Positions 25,015 to 33,828 of a stretch of DNA of 64,000 nt are shown here, in pieces; position 1 is the stretch's first letter, and the number at the start of each line of letters is the position of its first letter. Under the pieces are notes generated by a model that was given only the letters and a program-made list of their open reading frames with translations, was not told where the DNA came from and did not search any database. Source of the stretch: Thermosporothrix hazakensis (GTDB lineage: Bacteria > Chloroflexota > Ktedonobacteria > Ktedonobacterales > Ktedonobacteraceae); NCBI RefSeq assembly GCF_003253565.1, contig NZ_QKUF01000008.1, forward strand, positions 124,001 to 188,000, written 5' to 3'. The translations under genes were made by a program, and so were the position numbers.

Positions 25015-27036
25015 ATGTTCACGTGTTTAAATCCTTACGAGCGCCACTCGTTCCCGGGACTTCCCGCCGACAGACTGGTCTGCGAAGCGCCCGGATGCGG
25101 CTTCCTTCTCGCGGGAGCGCCCATCGGCCAGTGGAGCGTGACTTCACTGCTCAAATCTTCCCGGCGCATGGACCTGTATCTCGCGACAGTCGCGGTTCCC
25201 GGAACACGGAGCGTCAGAGACAGGGTTGTGATTCGCGTCTTGCGACAGATAAACTCCACCATCTTCCTGCGTTCAAAGCTGCTTCAGACCCTCTATCACG
25301 CCCACATTCACCCGCTCTTACGCGCTGATAAAATTGGCCGGGGTGATCTGCTGGCGCTTATTTCGCCGTTCGAGGAAAATGGCTCGCTCGCCGCCTACCT
25401 GGAAAAGCGGTCGCGCCTCTCTTTCCAGGCGGTTGGAGGCATTATTCACCAGATCGCGGAGGCGCTGCACCTTGCGCATGGCGTCCGCATCATCCACGGG
25501 CATCTCAAGCCGGAGAACTGCCTGCTTGTCGCGCCCGGCAAACTCCAGGTCTGCGATTTCTACTATTCGTTTGTAGGCTGCGAGAATCCCGCTGTACCCG
25601 ATCCGTACACCGCTCCGGAGCAGCTTGAGGGCAAAGCCGAGGCGGCCTCGGATCAATTTGCCCTCGCTTCACTAGCATATCTGCTGCTGAGACAGCGCGT
25701 GCTGCCGCCGTCCTCTGGATACCTCGGAGGCGAGTATCAGCCGCTCATTTCGCCCATGCATCCCCTTGATCTGACCCTGAGACGCGCCCGCAGCGGACAG
25801 ATAGCCGAGCGCTTCCCCGATATCCGCACCTTTGACCTCGCCTTTCGGGCTGCCCTCGAAAGCATGCTCAGAACCGGGCAAACGGGCGAAATCAGCCCCG
25901 CACGCTCCCAGACGCTCACGAGCTGGCGTGATCCCGGGCGCATCTCCGCCCTTGCCGCACCGCCCCCACCCGAGACGACCATCAGGCCACAGCAATATTC
26001 TCCCTCACCGAGCAATCTTGCCAGCGTACCACCTATCGAGCTGCCGGAGCGTCCACCAGAACCGGTGGAGCAGCTTGTCACGCCATCTGTTCCCGAGACG
26101 GCCTTTCCCCGGGGAGCAACACAACTCTATCAATTCACCGGCCATACCGCCGCGATTCTCTCGTTGAGCTGGTCGCCTGATGGGCAATATCTCGCCTCTG
26201 GCGCACAGGATGGACAGATTCGGCTCTGGTCGGTTCAGCAGGACAGCGGGCGCTATCTTGGCATCTTGCAGGGGCACAAGGGCAAGGTACAGGGGCTCTG
26301 CTGGCTGCCCGACGGTAAGCATATCGCTACTGTATCCAGCGACGAGGCCGTACGCATCTGGGATATCACCTCGGGAGGTCATCCTGAGAGCACATGGAAA
26401 GGCCACGAGGGCGGCTCAACGACGATAGATCCGACCACCGATGGCGCGATGCTGGCAACCGGGGGGCGTGATGGCGTGGTGCGCGTCTGGGATCGCACAG
26501 GACAGGTCATCTCCCGGCGACTGGTACACCGTGATAAGGGTGTACAGGCGCTCGCGTGGTCGCCCAATCAGGAACTGCTGGCAACCGGGGGCGCAGATTG
26601 TTTTATCTCCGTCTGGGATGCCTCGTTAAATCGGCAGTTCGCCTACTGGCCCGCCCACTATGACGAGGTTCGCGCTCTGGCATGGAGCCCGAACGGTCGC
26701 TATCTGGCAAGCTACGGCGGGAAAAAGGATAACCGCATCTGCATCTGGGAGGCGCAGAGTGGCAAGCTGCTTGTCGCGATTGAGGACCACCGGCGTGAGG
26801 TGATCGGCATCCTCTGGAGCAGCGATTCAAACTGGCTGGTAAGCGCCGCAACAGATGGCTCTATCCGCTTCTGGCGTACCGATGAGGTGGAGATGAAGCA
26901 ACAGGTCATGCAGATTCTGCCATCTTCGGCGCTCAATGGCTCGCCACTGCTGATGACCGGTTCGGCCTCGCAGCGCCGGCTGGCCCTCGCGACCAAACAA
27001 CGAAATATCGCCATTTTCCAGATCGGTCAGCAGTAA
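25015..27036 (+). CDS. pseudokinase-WD40 repeat protein
   Basis: 673 residues, no signal peptide or membrane helix. A short Cys-containing start (Cys4, Cys23, Cys28, CEAPGCGF) suggests a metal-binding knuckle. Residues about 40-290 are kinase-like, but the ATP Lys position is Arg74 (VVIRVL), the catalytic loop is HGHLKPEN (Asp to His163) and DFG is DFY (181-183), so phosphotransfer is doubtful. After a Pro-rich linker come seven WD40 units from about residue 372 (GHTAAILSLSWSPDG, IRLWSV and so on), one complete propeller. It probably works as a scaffold or sensor. Start ATG 25015 follows AGAGGA. Confidence 0.85.
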   Translation: MFTCLNPYERHSFPGLPADRLVCEAPGCGFLLAGAPIGQWSVTSLLKSSRRMDLYLATVAVPGTRSVRDRVVIRVLRQINSTIFLRSKLLQTLYHAHIHPLLRADKIGRGDLLALISPFEENGSLAAYLEKRSRLSFQAVGGIIHQIAEALHLAHGVRIIHGHLKPENCLLVAPGKLQVCDFYYSFVGCENPAVPDPYTAPEQLEGKAEAASDQFALASLAYLLLRQRVLPPSSGYLGGEYQPLISPMHPLDLTLRRARSGQIAERFPDIRTFDLAFRAALESMLRTGQTGEISPARSQTLTSWRDPGRISALAAPPPPETTIRPQQYSPSPSNLASVPPIELPERPPEPVEQLVTPSVPETAFPRGATQLYQFTGHTAAILSLSWSPDGQYLASGAQDGQIRLWSVQQDSGRYLGILQGHKGKVQGLCWLPDGKHIATVSSDEAVRIWDITSGGHPESTWKGHEGGSTTIDPTTDGAMLATGGRDGVVRVWDRTGQVISRRLVHRDKGVQALAWSPNQELLATGGADCFISVWDASLNRQFAYWPAHYDEVRALAWSPNGRYLASYGGKKDNRICIWEAQSGKLLVAIEDHRREVIGILWSSDSNWLVSAATDGSIRFWRTDEVEMKQQVMQILPSSALNGSPLLMTGSASQRRLALATKQRNIAIFQIGQQ

Positions 27037-27037
27037 A

Positions 27038-27075
27038 AAAACGAGAAGCTGAGCAAGCGCTTCAGCCTCTCGTTT
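27038..27075 (-). terminator. terminator shared by convergent genes
   Basis: AAACGAGA (27038-27045) pairs with TCTCGTTT (27068-27075), with an inner GCTGA/TCAGC stem. On the minus strand seven T residues follow, so it ends the binding-protein gene; on the plus strand it follows the WD40 gene directly. Confidence 0.75.
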
Positions 27076-27093
27076 CCAGTGGCAGATCAATAC

Positions 27094-28836
27094 TTATTGA
27101 TATGCTGAGACATCAGCACAGGGTTTCGCGTTGGTGATATAGATGTTACCCCAGTCCTCAGGTGGGATAAAGCTTTGCGCATTATCCACAATCCCGGTCA
27201 CACACGGCTTTCGCACCATGCTATCGGCGTCCTGATACACCGGAATCCAGACGACGTCATTCACCAGCGCCTGTTCAGCCTGATGGTACTGTTGCATGCG
27301 CTGTTCCTCGTTCTGATTTACATCTGCCTGTTCCATCAACTTTTGATTCTCCTGTTGTTCCTGTGCCATTGGAGAATTGTTCTGCCCGTAGTTCATCGCG
27401 TTCTTGGGCGATCCCTTCCCGAACAGCAGTGTCAACCAGTTCTGTGGGTCGGGATAGTCCGCGCCCCATGTCAACTGCCACATCTGCATTCCATCAGGGT
27501 TATTGACGGTTCGATTACGCTCGGTCAGCAGCTTGTTATAGTCTACGTCATCCAGCTTGATGTTCACCCCAAGCACCTGACTCCACATCTGCTGGACGGC
27601 AGAGGCCTCGTTCCTGATATCAGCGGAGCCGCGCGAGGCGAACGTCAGCGTGATCTGGGGAAAATCTGCCCGAGTCATGTTCGACTCCTTCAGGCCCTCT
27701 TCAAACAGCTTCTTCGCCAGCGCTGGATCACCTTTGGTCGTTTTGACGCCCTGTGGCCCGGTCAGATTCTCGTTATAACCCGGCATATTGGCCGGTACGA
27801 TATGGTTGGTCGGGATCACCGCTCCCTTGTAGACACTGTTGGCAATCGAATCCTTGTCAATCGCCAGATCAAACGCCTGACGGACCTTGAGGTTATCGAA
27901 TGGCTTGACGAGGTAGTTCATCGTATAATAGCCAACAGTCAACTGAGGGATATTGAGAAACTGATTATTCGGAAGCTTCTTTGCTTGCTCAATCTGCTGT
28001 GAAGGCACATTTAAGGCCCAGTGAAGCTGGTTACTCTGATAAGCACGGTAGGCAGTATCTTCCTTCTGATAGAAGACCAGCACCACCTTCTTCAACTGGG
28101 GCTTCTTCCCGTAGTAGTTGGGGTTCGGCACAAACTCGATTTGCTTGCCACGCACATATTTTGATACTTTGAACGGTCCTGCGCCGCCGATTCCTTCGCT
28201 CAGGTGTTCAGCAAAATTATCGCCATACTTCTCAATCATTGAGCGCTGGACGACAAATGAGGTCTGATAGGTCAGCGTTTGCAGAAAATAGGCCGCCTTC
28301 TTCTCAGCTTGCAACACAACCGTTTGATCATCCGGCGTCAGGATAGAATGACCGATCAGCGTGGGAATTTTGCCATCAAAGCGCTTCTGTGAGTCCTTGA
28401 TGAGGCCAAGATAGACCGTCGAGACGGCTGACTTCAATTCCGGTTTGAGAGCTCGATCAATACTGTAGGCCACATCCTTTGAAGTCAGCGGAGTACCATC
28501 GCTAAACTTCAGGTTCGGGCGCAGCTTAAAGGTCCAGGTGAGGCCGTCTGCTGAGACAGAGTGGCTTTCGGCAAGCTGGTCAACGACTTCAAGCTTGTTG
28601 TTCAGCTGCACCAGGCCGGTAAAGACCAGATTGACGGCGCGAATTGAGGCCTGTTCTGTCACCAGGGCAGGGTCAAATGATTGCAGTTCTGTCCGCCCAC
28701 CGATGGGAATCGTTAGAATCTGCTGATCGTCGGGGGCTTTCCCTCCCGATTGCGTTGAGGAGCTGCCGCCGCCACAAGCCGCAAGCAACAGCATAAGCAG
28801 GAGTAAACTGACTGAAAGCACAGATTTTGAGCGCAT
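27094..28836 (-). CDS. peptide/nickel-type ABC transporter substrate-binding lipoprotein
   Basis: About 580 residues from ATG 28836 (GGAGG 8 bases upstream; the longer frame from 28866 includes that SD). The N-terminus is a lipoprotein signal ending LLLAAC, Cys21 being the lipidation site. The mature part is a family 5 solute-binding protein (DppA/OppA-like): FDPALVTEQASIRAVNLVFTGLV, LKFSDGTPLTSKDVAYSI, VRQAFDLAIDKDSI and a C-terminal WIPVYQDADSMV. Such proteins deliver oligopeptides or similar solutes to an ABC permease. No permease or ATPase of that type is adjacent, so it is an orphan and may serve a transporter encoded elsewhere. Confidence 0.9.
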   Translation of the reverse strand: MRSKSVLSVSLLLLMLLLAACGGGSSSTQSGGKAPDDQQILTIPIGGRTELQSFDPALVTEQASIRAVNLVFTGLVQLNNKLEVVDQLAESHSVSADGLTWTFKLRPNLKFSDGTPLTSKDVAYSIDRALKPELKSAVSTVYLGLIKDSQKRFDGKIPTLIGHSILTPDDQTVVLQAEKKAAYFLQTLTYQTSFVVQRSMIEKYGDNFAEHLSEGIGGAGPFKVSKYVRGKQIEFVPNPNYYGKKPQLKKVVLVFYQKEDTAYRAYQSNQLHWALNVPSQQIEQAKKLPNNQFLNIPQLTVGYYTMNYLVKPFDNLKVRQAFDLAIDKDSIANSVYKGAVIPTNHIVPANMPGYNENLTGPQGVKTTKGDPALAKKLFEEGLKESNMTRADFPQITLTFASRGSADIRNEASAVQQMWSQVLGVNIKLDDVDYNKLLTERNRTVNNPDGMQMWQLTWGADYPDPQNWLTLLFGKGSPKNAMNYGQNNSPMAQEQQENQKLMEQADVNQNEEQRMQQYHQAEQALVNDVVWIPVYQDADSMVRKPCVTGIVDNAQSFIPPEDWGNIYITNAKPCADVSAYQ

Positions 28837-29395
28837 ATATTGATCCTCCGAATGTACGAAGCTCACGTGAAAAGGGAAAACGAATACATAACCTCCTTCC
28901 TACCCGGGAAAAAGATAAAGTTTTAGTGTATTACGTCATACGCCTTGAAAAACTCACACTCCGCAGAAACGTCGTCATCTCTCCACCTTGAGCACCAGCC
29001 TGAGGCGCTTTTTCTCTTAACTCATCCATTGTCTTGCTATCAGTATATATCTATTTCCTCCATTGCTGAGATAACCGCCCACATGAGGGCCATAGAATGA
29101 ATACAACATCTACTATGTGTGGTTTGTAGAAATACCAGCGCTACTATTCTTTCCTTCCCGAAAGGAACTTCAAAAATGAAAGCAATCGAGCTATATCGCT
29201 ATCAGCGAACAACAGCCCTTGCTCAACCCTGTGGTGGCGCTGGCATGCTCAAAACGACGATGACCGAACACCGATCAACGCCGCAAACCAGCGCGAGAAG
29301 GTGAAAGAGCTCGCAAAGTGGTGCCAGAGGTGCTTAGAAGACTGAAGATAGAGACCGACAAACTGATGCTTGAAGGCTTCTAGAAGCTATGGAGC
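28837..29395. other. intergenic region with possible gene remnants
   Basis: About 560 bases. Two short open segments in different frames between 29176 and 29382 read like coding sequence (for example EKVKELAKWCQRCLED in one frame and RLKIETDKLMLEGF in another), which may be a frameshifted, decayed gene. TTCCTT/AAGGAA hairpin near 29153-29168. No intact gene or convincing promoter seen. Confidence 0.3.
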
Positions 29396-29422
29396 GAGGG
29401 CCAGCGAATGCTTCTGGCCCTC
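29396..29422 (-). terminator. hairpin downstream of the SDR gene
   Basis: GAGGGCCAG (29396-29404) and CTGGCCCTC (29414-29422), perfect 9-base stem. No T-run on the minus strand. Confidence 0.45.
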
Positions 29423-29431
29423 ATGATCAGA

Positions 29432-30313
29432 TCACCGCACCGCGACCGACTCAAGGTGCGTCAGCTTCAGGCTTTCCTCCCATAGGCGCTCTTGCAGCAC
29501 GCGATCATAGGAGACCAGCGCTGACTTCTTCGGCACGCCCTTGATGAAGTATTTGCCAGTAACGCCCTCAACCTCAGGAGAGGTCGCAAGATAGAGCGTG
29601 GTTCTGGCTCCCTCGTCGGGCTTGCTCCCAAGCAGTGGCAGGAGCAGCCCTACAAGCGTCTTCAGTACAGGACCGAGATCCTGCTGACCGATGTTTGTCG
29701 CGACAAACCCGGGATGCAAGCAGTTGACCGTAACCCCGGTTCCTTCCAGCCTGCGAGCCAGTGCATAGGTAAACAGGATCAGCGCCAGCTTCGATTGGCT
29801 GTACGCTCGCGGAAAACTGTAACGCCCCGTTTTCAACTGAAGATCAAACAGATCAATTGTGCCCGAAGATTGCATATCAGACGAAACATTGATAATACGC
29901 GCAGGGGCGCTTTCTTTGATCGTATCCAGAAGTAAGTTTGTCAGCAGAAACGGAGCCAGATAATTCACGGCCAGCGTCTCTTCTATGCCGTCCTCCGTCT
30001 CCTGCCGTGAAAAGTTACTAATACCGGCATTATTAATGAGTATATGAAGATGCGTATATCGATCTTTGAAGTGGGCCACGAACTGGCGAATAGACTCCTG
30101 AGAGGCAAGGTCAACCTGCATGAGGTCAACGTGCGGATTCCCGCTGTGCGCCTGAATCTCATTCTGTGCCGCTGCCCCTCGCGCCAGATCCCGGCATGCC
30201 ATGACGACGTGAGCGCCTCTGTGAGCCAGCCCGAGCGCCGTCGCCTTGCCAATACCGGAGCTTGCCCCGGTCACCAGACAGACTTTTCCCTGTAACAGTC
30301 TGGATGCCAACAT
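29432..30313 (-). CDS. short-chain dehydrogenase/reductase (retinol-dehydrogenase-like)
   Basis: 293 residues. Rossmann cofactor motif VTGASSGIGKATALG (TGxxxGxG), NNAG at about 100, catalytic YSQSK (YxxxK) with preceding Ser in INVSSD, and PGFVATN after it. These are classical SDR features for NAD(P)(H)-dependent oxidation or reduction of an alcohol/ketone. The sequence style with an ACRDLARG segment after the second strand is like the retinol dehydrogenase/WW-oxidoreductase group, which usually prefers NADP(H). AAAGGA stands 8 bases before ATG 30313. Monocistronic; substrate unknown. Confidence 0.9.
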   Translation of the reverse strand: MLASRLLQGKVCLVTGASSGIGKATALGLAHRGAHVVMACRDLARGAAAQNEIQAHSGNPHVDLMQVDLASQESIRQFVAHFKDRYTHLHILINNAGISNFSRQETEDGIEETLAVNYLAPFLLTNLLLDTIKESAPARIINVSSDMQSSGTIDLFDLQLKTGRYSFPRAYSQSKLALILFTYALARRLEGTGVTVNCLHPGFVATNIGQQDLGPVLKTLVGLLLPLLGSKPDEGARTTLYLATSPEVEGVTGKYFIKGVPKKSALVSYDRVLQERLWEESLKLTHLESVAVR

Positions 30314-30476
30314 GATACGATGTCCTTTCTTTGTCTTTTTTCAGTGTCCTTTCTTTCTCCCTTACAACTACATATCCCCATCATACCTTTTTTGCTGGCA
30401 AAAGAGAAGAGGGCCGGCCCAACAGGCCGCACCCTCTCCCGAAGTAACCGAACCGCTCTCACTCTCCAAACACTCC

Positions 30477-32327
30477 CTAGTATCGATATGCTTCGGCAAG
30501 CTCGTCAACAGGCACCCACGCCTGACGATGGTTATAGTTAATCATGTACCAGATCCTGCCCGAACCGTCCTCGGCGATCTTCTCGGGCGAGACGAACAGC
30601 GCCCCATCAGGAGCGTTGCCTATCACGTACGAGGACGAGCTGAACGTTCTGGGCGAGCCATAGATCTTCACGTCATTGCCATCCGTCGAGTGAAGCTTGA
30701 CGAGCCGCCCGAATGCGCCAAACTCGACCTTCACGCCATCGGGTACAGCAAGCCAGCCCTGCACAAACTGGGCCGGTTTGCTCGGATCAGGCTGCACCGA
30801 GAAATTGATCTTGTACATCATGTAACCGTTGTGCCCCTGATCACGCTTGATATCGGTGAAGACGTAGCTCTTCAGCGCGTCAATATTGTTATTCCCCTGG
30901 TAGGCGTATTGCGTATCCATAATCAGGGGACTGTTTGTGTCGGGCTCCTTGTAGATATAGAAATAGTTGAAGTTGGCAGGTGTTGGCTTTGAGCCCCCGT
31001 ACATCTTCAGACTCGACTCAGGGAACAGCGTCAACGTGAACGGCTGTAGCTTGAGCTGCGTCTGACGCGCCTTGCTGTATTTGTCGATCGCGTTGAGGTA
31101 ATAGCGCCACATCCAGTAGGCGCCGGGGTCATCATGATTGCTCAGTCCGATCGCCGGGGACGGAGTCGCACCATGCGCCACGAAATGCGTGGTATCGATA
31201 GGAATATGATACTTGTCGGCAAGGTAGGCGCTCAGTTTGGCCGATGCAAGATACATGGTCGCGTTGTACCAGAGATAGCCGGTATCTGCGTAGCCCTCAT
31301 GCTCAATGCCGATGGAGTGATGATTGTACCAGATATTGCCCGCCTGATAGGCCGTGTCGCGCTCGTGGAGCACCTGATAGACGGTTCCATCGCTACCAAC
31401 CACATAGTGTATGCTGACATCGTACTCCACTTTGGGGTTCAGGAAGATATTCAGCGCATCGGCGGCAGAGCCTTCGATATCGTGAATGACCACGCGATCA
31501 ATCGGGTAGTCATCGGGACGGGACGAGGAGGAATCGTAGTTACAGATCACATGCTCAGAGGAACGAGCACAATCGCCGATTTCGGGCGGGATAATACAGT
31601 TAATGGCGTCTGGATATTCAACACCCTCATGGGAGTTGGTGCACCCGGCAGGAAGCTGAGGCGATTGCGCCATGCGCGAGACGACCTGCGCCTGAAATGT
31701 CTGCTTGTTTGGCTGCACCTGTTGCGGAGACACCGTGATTACTTCGCCGCTCTTCGTCTCAACGCTGAAGCCCTTCTGCAACAACTCGTAGACCTTATCA
31801 GCGTAGAGCGCGGCGATCGAGCGGCTATTCGAGCCGCTATAGAGGGCAACCGTGTTGTACCAGTCGTTCAGGGAAGTGGGCAGCTTCCCATTCAGTTCGA
31901 TAGCCTGTGAACGCAGCACCGCAGCGCCTCCGCGAATGTTGGCCGCCGCGTCGCGCTTCAGTGCATCGGCGGGCAGCTTGAGGAGTTGAGCCGCCTTGTC
32001 AAGCGTGTTGACGCGCTCGTTTTTCACCAGATGCAGATATCCATAGCCACCATCAATGCTCGGATGCCAGTTGTTGTCACTCAGGCGCGACTCCTGATAG
32101 CTGATAGCCAGGAGCAGCGCTTCAGGAACTCCCGATTCCTGTGCAGCCCGGGTAAACAACGCGTGAAGCGTCCCTGCTGTCTGCTTCGTATCGGTAGAGG
32201 CTGCCAGCACAACGCCGGACTGGAGAAACAGCGTCCCGATAAGGAGCATGGCGCATGTCGCAAGAAAGAGCAGCACGCGAGGCCACCGAGCTTTCTCGCC
32301 TGCACACGTAAAGCGTCTTCCAGACAT
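30477..32327 (-). CDS. secreted N-acetylmuramoyl-L-alanine amidase with N-terminal transglycosylase-like domain
   Basis: 616 residues. Signal peptide at 1-43 (LLFLATCAMLLIGTLFLQSGVVLA). Residues 50-185 resemble a lysozyme/transglycosylase-like fold, with AISYQESRL (Glu79) as candidate catalytic acid and GYGYLHL following. Residues about 270-420 form an amidase type 2 (T7 lysozyme/PGRP) domain: His282 in VVIHD, the IGIEHEG strand, and AHG with DDPGAYW supplying further zinc ligands. The C-terminal region is SH3-like and may bind cell wall. It would cleave peptidoglycan. Cys pairs suggest extracellular folding. AAAGGA precedes ATG 32327. Confidence 0.85.
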   Translation of the reverse strand: MSGRRFTCAGEKARWPRVLLFLATCAMLLIGTLFLQSGVVLAASTDTKQTAGTLHALFTRAAQESGVPEALLLAISYQESRLSDNNWHPSIDGGYGYLHLVKNERVNTLDKAAQLLKLPADALKRDAAANIRGGAAVLRSQAIELNGKLPTSLNDWYNTVALYSGSNSRSIAALYADKVYELLQKGFSVETKSGEVITVSPQQVQPNKQTFQAQVVSRMAQSPQLPAGCTNSHEGVEYPDAINCIIPPEIGDCARSSEHVICNYDSSSSRPDDYPIDRVVIHDIEGSAADALNIFLNPKVEYDVSIHYVVGSDGTVYQVLHERDTAYQAGNIWYNHHSIGIEHEGYADTGYLWYNATMYLASAKLSAYLADKYHIPIDTTHFVAHGATPSPAIGLSNHDDPGAYWMWRYYLNAIDKYSKARQTQLKLQPFTLTLFPESSLKMYGGSKPTPANFNYFYIYKEPDTNSPLIMDTQYAYQGNNNIDALKSYVFTDIKRDQGHNGYMMYKINFSVQPDPSKPAQFVQGWLAVPDGVKVEFGAFGRLVKLHSTDGNDVKIYGSPRTFSSSSYVIGNAPDGALFVSPEKIAEDGSGRIWYMINYNHRQAWVPVDELAEAYRY

Positions 32328-32515
32328 ACAATAAATCCTTTTCTCGTTTGCTTCTTTCGATCCGAGACAATCAAGGCAAAAAGAATAATGCTTTTGTCCT
32401 GTGAAATAAGATGTCGTCCTTGAAAATCCAGGAACAGCAAAAATTCTTTCTACACTCTATATAGTACATTTTTGACCAAAAAAGCAAGCAAACACAGGGA
32501 TTCTTGAGGAAGATG

Positions 32516-32559
32516 CAGGTTCTCACGAGAACATGGCTGGCATGCCCCATGAGAACCTG
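32516..32559 (-). terminator. hairpin downstream of the Ycf48-like gene
   Basis: CAGGTTCTCA (32516-32525) and TGAGAACCTG (32550-32559), a perfect 10-base stem with a further inner pairing. The T-tract is poor. Confidence 0.5.
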
Positions 32560-32567
32560 TTGCAGGC

Positions 32568-33713
32568 TTATCGAATGCTATAGGTAACCTTGCGCCAATG
32601 CGAGCCGCCATCCGCTGTCACATAGAGCGAACTCGCATCAACAGCCCACCCGTTCTGCATATCGACAAAGCTAAGCGCCCGAAAATGTCCAATGTTTGTG
32701 CTGATCTTTTTCCAGCTTTTGCCGGCATTGTCGGTAAAGTACATGGTTTGGCCCTCGGGATCCGAGCCCCAGGCATGTTGTGCATCCACAATGTAGAGAT
32801 TTTCCAGCGACTCCCGAACCAGCGCCCCGGGCTCTTGCGGATAATCTGGTTGCCAGGTTTCACCACCATCATAGGTCTTATAGAGCAGGGTTCCCTCGGT
32901 CGGCTTGCCGTCCAGCTTTCCCTGCACATAGACCGGCATCATGCCATAATCGCCGATCAGAATGGGCGGCGTCGTACGATAGGCAAGCTGCTGACCTTCC
33001 AGCGTGGGCAGGCTCTGGCGCTTCCAGGTTTTCCCCTGATCGGTTGTTTTATAGAGCCAGGGTGCACCTGAAGGCTCGCTTCCGGTAGCCCACCCGGTGG
33101 TGGCATCCTTAAACGTCAGGCCATTCTTCACCCCGCGGCGTGGCAGGCCGCTTGCCGGATCTTCGGTTGTTGCCAGCTTCTCCCAGTGCTCCCCGCCGTC
33201 ACGTGTATGAAAAAGAGCAACGACCATCGAGCCCGCATCACTCGCGCCCGTGCACTCAAGCCAGCCCTCATCGAGATTGATAAAATGGGGCGTCATCGCT
33301 CCGTGGAGAGGCAACCCGCTGAGCACCGAATCCTGCCAGCTTTGTCCACCATCTACCGTCCGATAGACGTGCACCTTCTGCTCATTTTGCAGCACAACCG
33401 AGAGCCAGCCCCGCAGCTCATCTCGAAACGCGCCACGCAGCAGCACAATCCTGCCCGGCGTATTCGGGGTTACGTCGTGCCAGCTCTGCCCGCCGTTCAC
33501 CGTCCTGACAACACTTCGCTCTGTGACGGCCCACCCGTTGGTTTTATTCAGCATACGCAACACAAGCAGTGGATCGCGCCGGGGCGGCAGCGTCGGGCTC
33601 GGCGTCGGAGTCGATGCGCTCGATTCCATTGATGGCAACCCATTACACCCGACCAGAGCGCACGAGAGAAGAAGTAAAATACAGGTTATATAGCGCTTAT
33701 AATGCCGGTTCAT
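32568..33713 (-). CDS. Ycf48/BNR-repeat lipoprotein
   Basis: About 381 residues from ATG 33713, which has AAAGGA before it; the longer frame from 33767 covers the SD. Lipoprotein signal ends LVGC (Cys23), followed by a Ser/Thr/Pro linker. The mature part is a beta-propeller with repeated Asp-box/BNR-like units (TVNGGQSWHDVTP, RTVDGGQSWQDS, HTRDGGEHWEKL, KTTDQGKTWKRQ, KTYDGGETWQPD, FTDNAGKSWKKI, VTADGGSHWRKV), as in the photosystem assembly factor Ycf48 and sortilin-type propellers. It is anchored on the outer face of the membrane. Function in a heterotroph is unknown. Confidence 0.85.
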   Translation of the reverse strand: MNRHYKRYITCILLLLSCALVGCNGLPSMESSASTPTPSPTLPPRRDPLLVLRMLNKTNGWAVTERSVVRTVNGGQSWHDVTPNTPGRIVLLRGAFRDELRGWLSVVLQNEQKVHVYRTVDGGQSWQDSVLSGLPLHGAMTPHFINLDEGWLECTGASDAGSMVVALFHTRDGGEHWEKLATTEDPASGLPRRGVKNGLTFKDATTGWATGSEPSGAPWLYKTTDQGKTWKRQSLPTLEGQQLAYRTTPPILIGDYGMMPVYVQGKLDGKPTEGTLLYKTYDGGETWQPDYPQEPGALVRESLENLYIVDAQHAWGSDPEGQTMYFTDNAGKSWKKISTNIGHFRALSFVDMQNGWAVDASSLYVTADGGSHWRKVTYSIR

Positions 33714-33828
33714 GAATAATCCTTTCAGAGCAACGCTTTTTGCTGCTACCAAAAAACACCCTGACAACTGAACACACCACTTCTTTCCCTTATTATGCCA
33801 TAATCGGGCGTGAACTATCCGTGATAGA

